Source: Candidatus Obscuribacter sp.
GTDB taxonomy: Bacteria; Cyanobacteriota; Vampirovibrionia; Obscuribacterales; Obscuribacteraceae
Length of the DNA stretch: 64,000 nt
Assembly: GCA_016718315.1 (NCBI GenBank)
Contig: JADKDV010000001.1
Span: forward strand, 1,178,001-1,242,000
Direction: 5' to 3'
The notes beneath the pieces are model-generated. The model was given only the letters and a program-made list of their open reading frames with translations, did no database searches and was not told the DNA's origin. Of this stretch, positions 51,850-60,711 are shown in pieces. Position numbers and translations under genes: made by a program. Each line of letters opens with the position of its first letter. Position 1 is the first letter of the stretch.

Positions 51850-52299
51850 TTAATTAGCGATAGCGTGCTTGGCCAGTTGGTGCACAACGGGCTTTTGGGC
51901 GATGTGCGGATGCTCGGCACCAGCATATACTTTGAGTTTGACAAACTGACGGTCACCGAGTTTGTTGTGAGGCAACATGCCACGGATAGCTTTTTCGATG
52001 ATGGCGATTGGTTTTCTTGCTCTCAAGTGAGCCAGATTTTCTTCCTTGAAGCCACCAGGGAATCCTGAGTGACGTCTGTACATTTTGTCTGTTTCTTTTT
52101 TACCAGAAACGTGAATCTTGTCAGCATTGACGATGACGACGAAGTCACCACAGTCAACGTGAGGGGTGTACTCGGGCTTATGCTTGCCTCTCAGAATGTT
52201 AGCCACTTCAACGGCTAGACGTCCGAGGGTTTTGCCTTCGGCATCGACGACGAGCCACTCTCTTGTGACTTCCTCTGGTTTAGGGCAATAGGTTTTCAC
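51850..52299 (-). CDS. rplM: 50S ribosomal protein L13
   Basis: A 149-residue protein with KTYCPKPEEVTREWLVVDAE near the start, LRGKHKPEYTPHVDCGDFVVIVNADK in the middle and AGAEHPHIAQKPV near the end. The frame is open to 52368, but the conserved protein starts at the GTG at 52299, with GGAG 12 bases upstream; the extra 23 residues are not L13-like. It lies between truA and rpsI. Confidence 0.95.
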   Translation of the reverse strand: MKTYCPKPEEVTREWLVVDAEGKTLGRLAVEVANILRGKHKPEYTPHVDCGDFVVIVNADKIHVSGKKETDKMYRRHSGFPGGFKEENLAHLRARKPIAIIEKAIRGMLPHNKLGDRQFVKLKVYAGAEHPHIAQKPVVHQLAKHAIAN

Positions 52300-52318
52300 T
52301 CTCAAATCTCCTCGACGG

Positions 52319-53128
52319 TCAATTGTTTCCAGAGCTCCAGAGACTAAAGCCCGGATATCTGACCGCATTTAGTGTCAACCCCCAGGGGGGAGCAGTGGGG
52401 CCAGTCAGCGATCGGTTGGGCTCGAGAAGAGCTTGACTAATTGCGTCCGCACCCCTCTTGCCGAGACCTATATCGATAAGAGTCCCAACAATAATGCGGA
52501 CCATATTGTACACGAAGTGATCGGCAGCTATCCAGAATTCCAGCACCCCTTCACGTAAATTCAACAATTCAGCGCGGTTAATGGTGCAAATTGGGCTACT
52601 GATATCATCGCTGGTAGAACGAAATGCACTGAAGTCATGACGCCCAACCAGCCTGGCTGCGGCATCTTGCATGATTTGCAGATCAAGAGGCTGACGCACC
52701 AGCAGGTGAGTATCTTTTAAGAGCGCAGAACGCTGTGGTTTATTCAAGATTCGATACACATACTCGCGCTCACGGGCCGAGTGCCTGGCATGAAACGATT
52801 TATCTACATTGACTAGCTCAGCAATCGCTACATCTTTTGGCAAAATGCCATTGAGCCGCCAGATCAAATCAAACATCTGCGGCTTGGAGAGCCCCTCTAT
52901 GTGCTGACATGGCAAATCAATATGAGCGACCTGGGCAGAGGCACTGACACCAGTGTCGGTGCGACCACTAAAGTGCAAACGAGACTTAGTCTTTGTCAAA
53001 ATGGCAAAGGCTTTTTCGATTTCATCTTGTACTGTGCGAACGCCCTCTTGATACTGAGATCCGTGAAATTCCTTTCCCGAATATTCAATCAAGAGGGCGA
53101 TGCGTGAAGTTTGTAGGTTATCGGTCAA
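52319..53128 (-). CDS. truA: tRNA pseudouridine(38-40) synthase TruA
   Basis: A 269-residue enzyme that isomerises uridine in the tRNA anticodon arm. ALLIEYSGKEFHGSQYQ at the start, the catalytic Asp in SGRTDTGVSA near residue 59, and the C-terminal LEFWIAADHFVYNMVRIIVG are typical. The frame is open to 53245, but the protein begins at about the TTG at 53128, four bases after the rplQ stop; no ribosome binding site is seen, so translation is likely coupled. In Cyanobacteria truA also lies between rplQ and rplM. Confidence 0.92.
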   Translation of the reverse strand: MTDNLQTSRIALLIEYSGKEFHGSQYQEGVRTVQDEIEKAFAILTKTKSRLHFSGRTDTGVSASAQVAHIDLPCQHIEGLSKPQMFDLIWRLNGILPKDVAIAELVNVDKSFHARHSAREREYVYRILNKPQRSALLKDTHLLVRQPLDLQIMQDAAARLVGRHDFSAFRSTSDDISSPICTINRAELLNLREGVLEFWIAADHFVYNMVRIIVGTLIDIGLGKRGADAISQALLEPNRSLTGPTAPPWGLTLNAVRYPGFSLWSSGNN

Positions 53129-53132
53129 CGAC

Positions 53133-53558
53133 TTAGACGAGTTGGATAATTGCCATCTCGGTGCAATCGCCGCGACGAGGACCAGCCTTGATGATACGGC
53201 AGTAGCCGCCTTGACGGTCTTTGTAGCGAGGAGCCAATTCGTCAAATATACGAGTTACCACGTCTTTGTCATAGACAAAACCAGCAACCTGGCGGCGCAA
53301 GTGCACCACGCGAGCTACCTGTTTAGCGGCTTCTACATCACCTTTTCTTGCCTTTTCAGCAAGGGCTTTGTAATCACCAAATTGACCCTTCTTACCTTTA
53401 GTGATCAAACGCTCAGCGCATGCGCGCAGTGCTTTTGCTTTAGCAAGAGTGGTGACAATTTCGTCCCGACGCAATAGCTCGGTGGCGAGCGCTCTCAGCA
53501 ATGCTTTGCGCTGGTCTGCGGGACGTCCTAACTGATGGCCGGGTACTCTATGACGCAT
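53133..53558 (-). CDS. rplQ: 50S ribosomal protein L17
   Basis: A 141-residue protein starting MRHRVPGHQLGRPADQRKALLRAL, the strong L17 signature, and ending in KAGPRRGDCTEMAIIQLV. It follows rpoA by 59 bases and precedes truA, as in the usual alpha operon. Confidence 0.96.
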   Translation of the reverse strand: MRHRVPGHQLGRPADQRKALLRALATELLRRDEIVTTLAKAKALRACAERLITKGKKGQFGDYKALAEKARKGDVEAAKQVARVVHLRRQVAGFVYDKDVVTRIFDELAPRYKDRQGGYCRIIKAGPRRGDCTEMAIIQLV

Positions 53559-53617
53559 GATAAATCCTTTTAGCTTTTAGCCTTTTAGCTATGTTGCCTT
53601 CTAACTAACTTTACTTT

Positions 53618-54565
53618 TTACTTGTCTTTCGGTGTGTCTGCAAGTGTCAGACCAAACTGCCGAAGGCGCTCGATCACTTCATCTGCGGATTTTTTACCGA
53701 AGTTTTTGATATTCATCAAATCGTCATAGCTAAGCTTGAGCAGCTCGCCGAGCGAATTGATGTTGGCTCTCTTGAGGCAGTTATATGCTCTAACGGAAAG
53801 CTCAAGCTCTTCGATAGAGATACTGCTGTGCTTGCCATCTTGCTGTTGCGGCTGAGTAGCTGCAGGCACCATGGGTTTGCCGGAGAGTTCAGCGATGGGC
53901 AGGAGGTGCTCAACAATCTGACGAGCAGCTTGTGAGATAGCCTCGGTAGCATCGATTGATCCATTGGACCAGAGTTCGATTGTGAGTTTGTCAAAATCGG
54001 TTGATTCGCCAACACGGGTAGGCTCTACGTTGTAGGCTACTTTGCGGATAGGCATAAAGACAGCGTCGATAGGCAATACATCGATTGCTTGCTTAAAGTG
54101 ACTGTGGGCATCGGCCGGTACATAACCGCGACCGCGCTCAACAGTGATTTCAGCTCTCAAACGACCACCCTCAGCCAGGGTGCAAAGTTGCCAATCGGGG
54201 TTGATGATAGTGGCATCAGCAGGGCACATAATGTCACGGCCGGTGACAGGTCCTGAGCGATCTAGATCCAGATGCAAGTACTGAGGATCGTTGCTAAAGG
54301 TTTTAACAACGAGTCCCTTGAGATTGAGCATGACATCAATTACATCTTCAACAACACCGGGAACGGTGGTGAATTCATGAGTGACGCCTTCGATGCGTAC
54401 AGCACTTACAGCCGAACCATCGAGAGAAGAAAGGAGAACTCTTCTCAGGGCGTTGCCCAAAGTAGTTCCATAACCCTTCTCCAAAGGCTCAATTACGAAC
54501 TTGCCGTAAATTGAACCATCTGCTCCAGTTTTGTTCTCTAGGCACTTGATTCTTAGAGGTTCCAT
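53618..54565 (-). CDS. rpoA: RNA polymerase alpha subunit
   Basis: A 315-residue subunit. The N-terminal domain (GKFVIEPLEKGYGTTLGNAL, then RRVLLSS) dimerises and holds beta and beta'. The C-terminal domain near 240-300 (LELSVRAYNCLKRANINSLG, then NIKNFGKKSADEVIERL) binds UP elements and activators. The ATG at 54565 is chosen because GGAGA lies 5 bases upstream; the frame is open to 54625. rpsD, which lies before rpoA in many bacteria, is absent here, as in Cyanobacteria. Confidence 0.97.
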   Translation of the reverse strand: MEPLRIKCLENKTGADGSIYGKFVIEPLEKGYGTTLGNALRRVLLSSLDGSAVSAVRIEGVTHEFTTVPGVVEDVIDVMLNLKGLVVKTFSNDPQYLHLDLDRSGPVTGRDIMCPADATIINPDWQLCTLAEGGRLRAEITVERGRGYVPADAHSHFKQAIDVLPIDAVFMPIRKVAYNVEPTRVGESTDFDKLTIELWSNGSIDATEAISQAARQIVEHLLPIAELSGKPMVPAATQPQQQDGKHSSISIEELELSVRAYNCLKRANINSLGELLKLSYDDLMNIKNFGKKSADEVIERLRQFGLTLADTPKDK

Positions 54566-54677
54566 ATTCTCTCCGTGAATGAATGTTCTCTGTGAAGCGA
54601 ATGAATAAATACTTTCTGGCGCCACAAAAGCGGCACATAGTTATTCAATATAGCTAGCGCTTCTCTAAAAGCTTGAA

Positions 54678-55070
54678 TTAGACGCGACGACGCTTGGGCG
54701 GGCGGCAACCGTTGTGAGGAATAGGAGTCACATCTTTGATCAATGTGATTTCCAGACCAGAGGCTTGCAGGGCACGGATAGCGGTTTCGCGACCGGCGCC
54801 AGGTCCTTTAACAAGTACTTCTACTTGCTTCATGCCCTGGTCCATTGAACGCTTGGCCACGGATTCGGCAGCTTGCTGAGCGGCAAAGGGAGTGCCCTTC
54901 TTGGCGCCTTTGAAGCCGACCGTTCCAGCCGATGCCCAGGCAATTACTTGCCCTTGTGGATCGGTGGAGGAGACGATGGTGTTGTTAAAAGTGCTTGCGA
55001 TGTGGACGACACCCTGCAGCACGTAGCGGCGCTCTTTCTTCTTCGTCCTTGCCTTCGGAGACTTAGCCAT
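54678..55070 (-). CDS. rpsK: 30S ribosomal protein S11
   Basis: A 130-residue protein with GVVHIASTFNNTIVSSTDPQ, PGAGRETAIRALQASGLEIT and DVTPIPHNGCRPPKRRRV, all S11 signatures. It lies between rpsM and rpoA with no rpsD between. Confidence 0.97.
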   Translation of the reverse strand: MAKSPKARTKKKERRYVLQGVVHIASTFNNTIVSSTDPQGQVIAWASAGTVGFKGAKKGTPFAAQQAAESVAKRSMDQGMKQVEVLVKGPGAGRETAIRALQASGLEITLIKDVTPIPHNGCRPPKRRRV

Positions 55071-55127
55071 AGCTTTCCTGTTTTAGTCCTTTGGTCAAAA
55101 TGTGGTCAATTAACGGTCGATCAATGT

Positions 55128-55514
55128 TTATTTAGCTGGTTGCTTTTTGCCAGCCACAGTGACGCGTTTGCGTCCGCGACGGGTGCGAGCATTAGTTTTG
55201 GTGCGCTGACCACGTGTGGGCAACCCTCTACGGTGCCTTTGTCCGCGGTAGCAGTTAATTTCGATAAGGCGCTTGACGTTCAAGCCCTCGACTCTGCGCA
55301 GATCGCCTTCGACCTGATAATTGCCGCTCTTCTCCACTTCTTCGCGGATACGATTGACTTCTTCTTCAGTCAAATCTTGAATGCGACGTTCATCTGATAT
55401 GCCGACCTTCTTACAGATCTTGGCGGCTGAAGTTCTGCCGATACCATGAATGTATGTCAGGGCAATCGGGGTTCTCTTGTTTCTCGGTAGGTCAACACCG
55501 GCAATACGGGCCAT
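55128..55514 (-). CDS. rpsM: 30S ribosomal protein S13
   Basis: A 128-residue protein starting MARIAGVDLPRNKR and containing IALTYIHGIGRTSA and LPTRGQRTKTNARTRRGR, the C-terminal tail that contacts tRNA. GGAGG lies before the ATG. It follows rpmJ after a 208-base gap. Confidence 0.97.
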   Translation of the reverse strand: MARIAGVDLPRNKRTPIALTYIHGIGRTSAAKICKKVGISDERRIQDLTEEEVNRIREEVEKSGNYQVEGDLRRVEGLNVKRLIEINCYRGQRHRRGLPTRGQRTKTNARTRRGRKRVTVAGKKQPAK

Positions 55515-55722
55515 TTATCCTCCATTGTGCACTTGGCTTATGCTCTAGGCATTGAGTGCTTGCTGTCGTCTTACTTCTTCAAGTTTTGACGTGCTCTTAA
55601 TCGCGGCAACTTTGTAGTGTTACTCAAAGCCTCTTAGCAACCTGGAATCGGCGGATCGAGACTCATATAAAAATAACGCGGATATCTCTTGAATATCCTA
55701 ATTAGAGTTAACTACTTAGTTC

Positions 55723-55836
55723 TTAACCTTGGCGTTGTTTGTGCTTGGGATTTTCGCAAATAACCGCAACGCGACCTTTGCGTCTTATCACTTTGCACTT
55801 ATCGCAAATCTTTTTTACTGAAGCTCTAACTTTCAT
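55723..55836 (-). CDS. rpmJ: 50S ribosomal protein L36
   Basis: A 37-residue zinc protein, KVRASVKKICDKCKVIRRKG then VICENPKHKQRQG, with the C-x2-C-x12-C-x4-H zinc set. The frame opens at 55911, but L36 starts at the ATG at 55836 with GCGGG upstream. Confidence 0.96.
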   Translation of the reverse strand: MKVRASVKKICDKCKVIRRKGRVAVICENPKHKQRQG

Positions 55837-55969
55837 TTCCCGCTCTCTATGCGGCTTTCGCCGCGTTATCCAATTCTGAAACAACGCTAACATTGCTGGC
55901 ACGGAAGCCAAGCCCTGCCCGCATTTGCATGCAAAACAGAGAGGCCGCAGCCAAACGTCTAATTGTACA

Positions 55970-56191
55970 TCAATCTTTGATTCTGTATGTGATTCTTCCG
56001 CGCGTAAGGTCGTATGGGGTGAGCTCTACACGCACTCGATCGCCTGGAAGTATCTTAATAAAGTTTTTGCGAATCTTACCGGATATGTGGGCCAAGACCT
56101 TGTGACCGTTGTCGAGTTCAACCCGAAACATGGCATTGGGTAAGGATTCCCGGATGGTTCCTTCAAATTCGATGACGCCCTGTTTAGTCAC
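55970..56191 (-). CDS. infA: Translation initiation factor IF-1
   Basis: A 73-residue OB-fold protein with EFEGTIRESLPNAMFRVELD and VLAHISGKIRKNFIKILPGD, closing the A site during initiation. Its start overlaps the end of map by 4 bases. Confidence 0.97.
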   Translation of the reverse strand: MTKQGVIEFEGTIRESLPNAMFRVELDNGHKVLAHISGKIRKNFIKILPGDRVRVELTPYDLTRGRITYRIKD

Positions 56192-56973
56192 TCAATTACC
56201 TCTGATGGACGCTTAGTAAGCACTTCAGGTTCGCCTTCAGTGATTAACAAAGAATGTTCAAAATGTGCTGATGGTCTGTAATCTTGCGTTACAACCGTCC
56301 AGCGATCAGACTTTAGCTTGGTCTTATGGCTGCCTTGATTGAACATAGGCTCAATCGCTATAACCATACCAGGTTTCAACTTGGTCTTGCTACCGGTGCG
56401 ATAGTTGAAAATGAATGGATCTTCATGATAGTCAGGCCCGATGCCATGTCCACCATAGTCGCGCACGATGCCATAAGAGTTGAGGTTGCCCACATCCTCT
56501 ACCGCACCGCCAATGTCATCGAGAGTAGCACCACCTCTGGCGGCTTTAATTGCCGCATACAATGACTTTTGAGTATCGTCGAGCAGCTTTTGCAGAGCAT
56601 CAGGCACTTTGCCGATTGGCACTGTGACTGCTGTATCGCCGATAAAATCAAACTTTTTACCGTTGTCCATACGACGCACTGAGACGCCCAGGTCAAGCGA
56701 GAGGACATCGCCCTCTTTGAGGACCTTGCGCTTATTGGGGATACCGTGCACCACTTCTTCATTGACCGAAGCGCAAACCGTAGCCGGAAAGCCCTTGTAG
56801 CCTTTGAAAGTAGGGATGTGACCGGCATCTCTTATAGCCTTCTCGGCCATTTCGTCGATTTCCCAGGTGGTCATACCTGGTTTAGCGGCCTTAGAGATAA
56901 GCTCAAGGACAGCACCCGCTAAGGCACCGGCTTCTCTTATCAACTTAAGGTCTTCTTCCTTAGTCAGTATCAT
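56188..56973 (-). CDS. map: Methionine aminopeptidase
   Basis: A 261-residue type I enzyme that removes the initiator methionine. The metal ligands of the pita-bread fold are present: Asp in LSLDLGV, Asp in FIGDTAVTV, His in GGHGIGPDYHEDP, Glu in AIEPMF and Glu in the final segment near the end (EHSLLITEGE). It lies between adk and infA in the same direction, an arrangement seen in several bacteria though not in most photosynthetic cyanobacteria. Confidence 0.95.
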   Translation of the reverse strand: MILTKEEDLKLIREAGALAGAVLELISKAAKPGMTTWEIDEMAEKAIRDAGHIPTFKGYKGFPATVCASVNEEVVHGIPNKRKVLKEGDVLSLDLGVSVRRMDNGKKFDFIGDTAVTVPIGKVPDALQKLLDDTQKSLYAAIKAARGGATLDDIGGAVEDVGNLNSYGIVRDYGGHGIGPDYHEDPFIFNYRTGSKTKLKPGMVIAIEPMFNQGSHKTKLKSDRWTVVTQDYRPSAHFEHSLLITEGEPEVLTKRPSEVIE

Positions 56974-56986
56974 TACAAATCCTAGT

Positions 56987-57628
56987 TTAAGGTCTTAAGT
57001 ATGTTGGCAAAAATGTCTTCTTGCTCGCCTTCGCCACTGACCTCACAAAGGATCTTTTGCCTTTATAAAAGTCAATAAGTGGAGCAGTTAGCTCATGATA
57101 GATAGAGAGTCTCTGCTTAACCAACTCTGGTTTATCGTCAGAGCGGTGGGTGAGTTCGGTACCGCACTTATCGCAGATGCCATCTTTGGCGGGCTTGCTA
57201 AATTTGACGTGATAGACAGCATTGCAAGCTTTGTTGGGACAGACTCTGCGACCGGTGATGCGCTCTTCAAGGAGATCATCAGAGGTCTCAAGATCGATTA
57301 CATGATCGAGATTGGCATTAATATCGCCCAGCAAATGATCGAGACTCTCAGCCTGGGCTAAGTTGCGAGGGAAGCCGTCGAGGATAAAGCCTTTTTTGCA
57401 TTCATCAGCGCTCAGTTTTTCGCGGAAGAGATCGATTAGAACCGGATCTGGTACCAACTGACCTTTATCCATAAAGTCTTTGGCAGCAAGTCCAGCTTTA
57501 GTGCCATTGCGCACAGCCTCTCTCAAGATATCGCCGCTAGATAGATGAAGCAGAGCAAACTTTTCGGAGAGCCTTTTGCATTGAGTGCCTTTGCCAGCGC
57601 CTGGAGCACCGAGAAAGAGAATACGCAT
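56987..57628 (-). CDS. adk: Adenylate kinase
   Basis: A 213-residue enzyme, ATP + AMP to 2 ADP. Walker A GAPGAGKGTQ is at residues 7-16, LILDGFPRN-type segment GFILDGFPRNLAQ near 80, and the LID domain has four Cys (CPNKAC and CDKC), so it binds zinc. It starts two bases after the end of secY. Confidence 0.96.
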   Translation of the reverse strand: MRILFLGAPGAGKGTQCKRLSEKFALLHLSSGDILREAVRNGTKAGLAAKDFMDKGQLVPDPVLIDLFREKLSADECKKGFILDGFPRNLAQAESLDHLLGDINANLDHVIDLETSDDLLEERITGRRVCPNKACNAVYHVKFSKPAKDGICDKCGTELTHRSDDKPELVKQRLSIYHELTAPLIDFYKGKRSFVRSVAKASKKTFLPTYLRP

Positions 57629-57630
57629 TT

Positions 57631-58692
57631 TTAGATATCCTTTTTGTCGTTACGGAACAGCCCACGCGCCTGATAACGCGATGAAAGGGCATGGGTGAGA
57701 ATTTGTCTTTGAGTATCAATTGCCACACCAACGAGGATGATGAGCGATGTGGAGCCCAGTCCTTGTAGTGTTGTCACCATCGTCGCTTGCTCTACGTGGA
57801 TAGGGGCAATGGCGATGACGGCAACAGATGTAGCGCCAATAAATGTAAGACGGTTGAGAGTCTTTTCCAAAAATTCGGTGGTGGGACGGCCTGGACGGAC
57901 GTGCTGAATAGCTCTACCGCTGCGTCTCAAGTTGTCGGACATGTCACGCACAGGCAAGACAATCGACGAATAAAAGAAAGCGAAAAAGAGGATCAAGATA
58001 AAGTAAACAAGCGAATGCTCCCAGTGGTAATAGGACATGGCATTGTTTGTTTCTTGCACAACAAACTCCCAACCGGTCTTGACCCAGGCAATGCTGGCAA
58101 TATTGGCAAAAGCAGGACCAATACCAGGCACTGAGACAATATTGTTATAGACAATCTGACCGGGATCTTGCTTTTGTTGTTGCAAAAACTGCATCACAGT
58201 ACTGGGAAACATCATCAAAGAAGACGCGAAGATAATGGCCATAACGCCCGAAGGGTTAACTGGCAAATACATATAGTCATCGGGAGCAGCAAATATCTGG
58301 CGACCGACGTTACGACGAGAGCCAAGCACCATTACTTTGCGCACACCCTGCTGCAGCCTGACAATAAAGGCCACGACCAGGAGGAAAAAGACAAGCAAGG
58401 CCACTACGCCGAGTACCTGAGATTGGCCAGTCTGGACTGCTTCGATTGTGTTTTTGATCATCACAGGCAAGCGCGCGGCAATACCAAGGAAAATCAAAAG
58501 CGAAGCACCATTACCGACACCACGCTCGGTAATCATTTCGCCCATCCACATAATAAAGACGGCACAGGCTGTAAGTATCAAAGTGGTAGTGCAAAGGAAA
58601 AGCGGACCTGGTGCAATAACGACACCGGGGATACGACTCAATAGCTGCGCCAACATAAAGGATTGGAAGATGGCAAGACCAACTGTCACCAT
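57631..58692 (-). CDS. secY: Protein translocase subunit SecY, C-terminal part (frameshifted)
   Basis: This frame covers SecY from just before helix 3 to the end: LTVGLAIFQ-like MVTVGLAIFQSFMLAQLL, then helices with MWMGEMITERGVGNGASLLIF, the pore region and the C-terminal helices ending in a basic tail. Upstream of its ATG the same frame reads ELAQISR, the conserved helix 2/3 loop, which the other frame misses. A single missing base near 58707 splits the gene from 58686-59078. SecY is normally essential and single copy, so the break is more likely an error in the sequence than a real inactivation. Confidence 0.9.
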   Translation of the reverse strand: MVTVGLAIFQSFMLAQLLSRIPGVVIAPGPLFLCTTTLILTACAVFIMWMGEMITERGVGNGASLLIFLGIAARLPVMIKNTIEAVQTGQSQVLGVVALLVFFLLVVAFIVRLQQGVRKVMVLGSRRNVGRQIFAAPDDYMYLPVNPSGVMAIIFASSLMMFPSTVMQFLQQQKQDPGQIVYNNIVSVPGIGPAFANIASIAWVKTGWEFVVQETNNAMSYYHWEHSLVYFILILFFAFFYSSIVLPVRDMSDNLRRSGRAIQHVRPGRPTTEFLEKTLNRLTFIGATSVAVIAIAPIHVEQATMVTTLQGLGSTSLIILVGVAIDTQRQILTHALSSRYQARGLFRNDKKDI

Positions 58693-59078
58693 GCGGCTAA
58701 TTTGAGCAAGCTCTGGCGACCCTGCTCACCCTGTTCTTTTTGCAAGTTTTCGAGCTTGGGTATGACAACGGTCATGAGCTGCATCACAATCGATGATGTG
58801 ATGTAAGGTCCAATACCCATTGAAAACACAGATAACTTATTAAGAGCACCACCGGTAAAGAGGTCGATCATGCCAAGCAAGTTTTGAGCAAGCTCAGGGT
58901 GTTTAGTAAAAGCGCCGGGATCAACGCCAGGAATAGGAATGTGCACGCCAATGCGGTAAAGCACAATCATTGTGACGGTAAAGAGTATGCGCTCTTTTAG
59001 CCCGGCAGCGCTTAGCAGTCCAAGCCAGTCCTCGGGACCACCTATCTTGGAGCCACGCTTTGAAACACTCTCTGACAT
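58686..59078 (-). CDS. secY: Protein translocase subunit SecY, N-terminal part (frameshifted)
   Basis: A 130-residue frame with the SecY N-terminus (LLSAAGLKERILFTVTMIVL, then YRIGVHIPIPGVDP, then SVFSMGIGPYITSSIVMQLM), ending EQGEQGRQSLLKLAAW and a stop. The last eight residues are out of frame; a base inserted between CA and GAG near 58707 gives QGRQELAQISR-MVTVGLAIF, the expected continuation. Together the two parts encode about 480 residues, slightly longer than the usual 430-440. It lies between rplO and adk, its normal place. Confidence 0.92.
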   Translation of the reverse strand: MSESVSKRGSKIGGPEDWLGLLSAAGLKERILFTVTMIVLYRIGVHIPIPGVDPGAFTKHPELAQNLLGMIDLFTGGALNKLSVFSMGIGPYITSSIVMQLMTVVIPKLENLQKEQGEQGRQSLLKLAAW

Positions 59079-59215
59079 TTTTTGCTTACTCTTTAACTAG
59101 GAATTGGTACAGACAATATTTTAGACCCGTCCTCGGGTTTTTCGTTTTTACTTCTTGCGAAGTGAAACTACTTAAACCAAGAACGGGTCATTTCTTGTCA
59201 AGTAATGAACGGTCA

Positions 59216-59698
59216 TTACTCTCTATTTTTAGGGTTGCGAGTTGGTGCTGCGTCCTGAATTACTTCGTATGAACCACCAGCGGCTTGAATCTTGTCAATG
59301 GCACCTTGTGAGAAGTGATGCGCTTTGATTTTGAGTGCTACTTTTAGCTCGCCATTGCCGAGGATACGGAGGCTGTCTGTTGGTTTGCGCAATACTCTGT
59401 GCAAAACGAGAGACTCGGGAGTAACGTCAGAATTAGCAGGGAGTGCATTAAGTGAGCTGACATTGAGCTCAACCCAATCACGACCAGGCACACTGTCAAA
59501 ATTGTGCAATTTAGGCAGTCTGCGGAAAAGGGGAGTTTGTCCACCTTCAAAGCCAAAACGTTTCGATTCGCCGGAACGTTGACCTTGACCGTTGTGTCCA
59601 CGAGTAGATGTCTTACCATGACCGGAGGCGCGGCCTCTGCCTACTCTTTTCTTCTTACGGCGTGAACCTTCTTGTGGTTTTAGTTCGTCTAATTGCAT
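59216..59698 (-). CDS. rplO: 50S ribosomal protein L15
   Basis: A 160-residue protein with GSRRKKKRVGRGRASGHGKTSTRGHNGQ, the basic Gly-rich start of L15, and the C-terminal beta domain with KVALKIKAHHFSQGAIDKIQAAGG. It is followed by secY, as usual. Confidence 0.95.
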   Translation of the reverse strand: MQLDELKPQEGSRRKKKRVGRGRASGHGKTSTRGHNGQGQRSGESKRFGFEGGQTPLFRRLPKLHNFDSVPGRDWVELNVSSLNALPANSDVTPESLVLHRVLRKPTDSLRILGNGELKVALKIKAHHFSQGAIDKIQAAGGSYEVIQDAAPTRNPKNRE

Positions 59699-59782
59699 TT
59701 GTTCTCCTTTACCTGGCGCCGTTTTGCTCTGGCTGCAAAACCTTGAGCGACGACTCGGTTATTGTTTTAAGTGATGTGCTAA

Positions 59783-59986
59783 TTACTTAGCGGCTTTGGC
59801 AGTTTCTTTGGCTTCGGTAACGCACACCAGGTGGTGCACTTTGGTGCACATACCACGGATGGTGGGGCTGTCTTGATGGACAACCGAGCTACCAAACTTG
59901 CGCAGACCGAGGGCACGCACGACCTTGACTTGATCTTTGCGTTTGCCGACCAGTCCGGCTGTCAAAGTGATTTTAATCGCTGACAT
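59783..59986 (-). CDS. rpmD: 50S ribosomal protein L30
   Basis: A 67-residue protein with ITLTAGLVGKRKDQVKVVRAL, then GLRKFGSSVVHQDSP and IRGMCTKVHHLV, matching L30. L30 is often missing in photosynthetic cyanobacteria, so its presence here is useful for placing the organism. It lies between rpsE and rplO. Confidence 0.95.
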   Translation of the reverse strand: MSAIKITLTAGLVGKRKDQVKVVRALGLRKFGSSVVHQDSPTIRGMCTKVHHLVCVTEAKETAKAAK

Positions 59987-60032
59987 AGTTTGAGTCCTTC
60001 TATACGAGCTGATCTCTTAGAGACCAGGGGGT

Positions 60033-60653
60033 TTATGCAAATAGCTGACGAATGCTGATGCCTCTGAGGCGAGCAGCTTCTTCGAAGGTACGGAGGTTTT
60101 TGAGACCATCAACTGTAGCGCGAGCTACGTTGAGGGGAGAGCGCGATCCAAGAGACTTGGAGAGCACATCACCGACACCAGCTAGCTCGAGGATGGAGCG
60201 AGCAGCGCCACCGGCGATAACACCAGTACCTTTTGCAGCGGGCTTGAGCAAGATGCGGCTGGAGCCAGTCTTACCAATAATTTGGTGAGGGATTGAAGTA
60301 CCTACTAGAGGTACCGAGATCAAAGATTTCTTAGCATCTACGACACCCTTTTGAATGGCGGAGATAACTTCGCTAGCCTTGCCAACACCGATGCCGACTT
60401 GACCTTTGCCATTGCCGACAGCGACCACGGCTCTAAAGGACAGTTTTTTACCGCCTTTGACGACCTTGGTGACGCGGCGGACTTGAATGATTTTTTCTTC
60501 CCACTCGGACTCGGGTCTATCACCGCGCTTACCATCGCCATCAGGACGGCGACCGGTTTCACGATTATTTGTACGACGTCCGCGACGTTGGCCTTCAGCA
60601 CCAGTTGCTGCATTAGGATCTTCGAATCCTGCGACCTTATCTTCTTTATCCAT
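60033..60653 (-). CDS. rpsE: 30S ribosomal protein S5
   Basis: A 206-residue protein with KIIQVRRVTKVVKGGKKLSFR, then VAVGNGKGQVGIGVGKASEV and the C-terminal domain with RILLKPAAKGTGVIAGGAAR. The first ~50 residues form a basic, Gly/Arg-rich extension (RRGRRTNNRETGRRPDGDGK) longer than in the common 165-residue S5. Confidence 0.96.
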   Translation of the reverse strand: MDKEDKVAGFEDPNAATGAEGQRRGRRTNNRETGRRPDGDGKRGDRPESEWEEKIIQVRRVTKVVKGGKKLSFRAVVAVGNGKGQVGIGVGKASEVISAIQKGVVDAKKSLISVPLVGTSIPHQIIGKTGSSRILLKPAAKGTGVIAGGAARSILELAGVGDVLSKSLGSRSPLNVARATVDGLKNLRTFEEAARLRGISIRQLFA

Positions 60654-60711
60654 CTAGAAGTTATCCTCTTCTTCTTAGTTGTTTGCCCTGGGGGCGACTC
60701 TTTTACGATTC

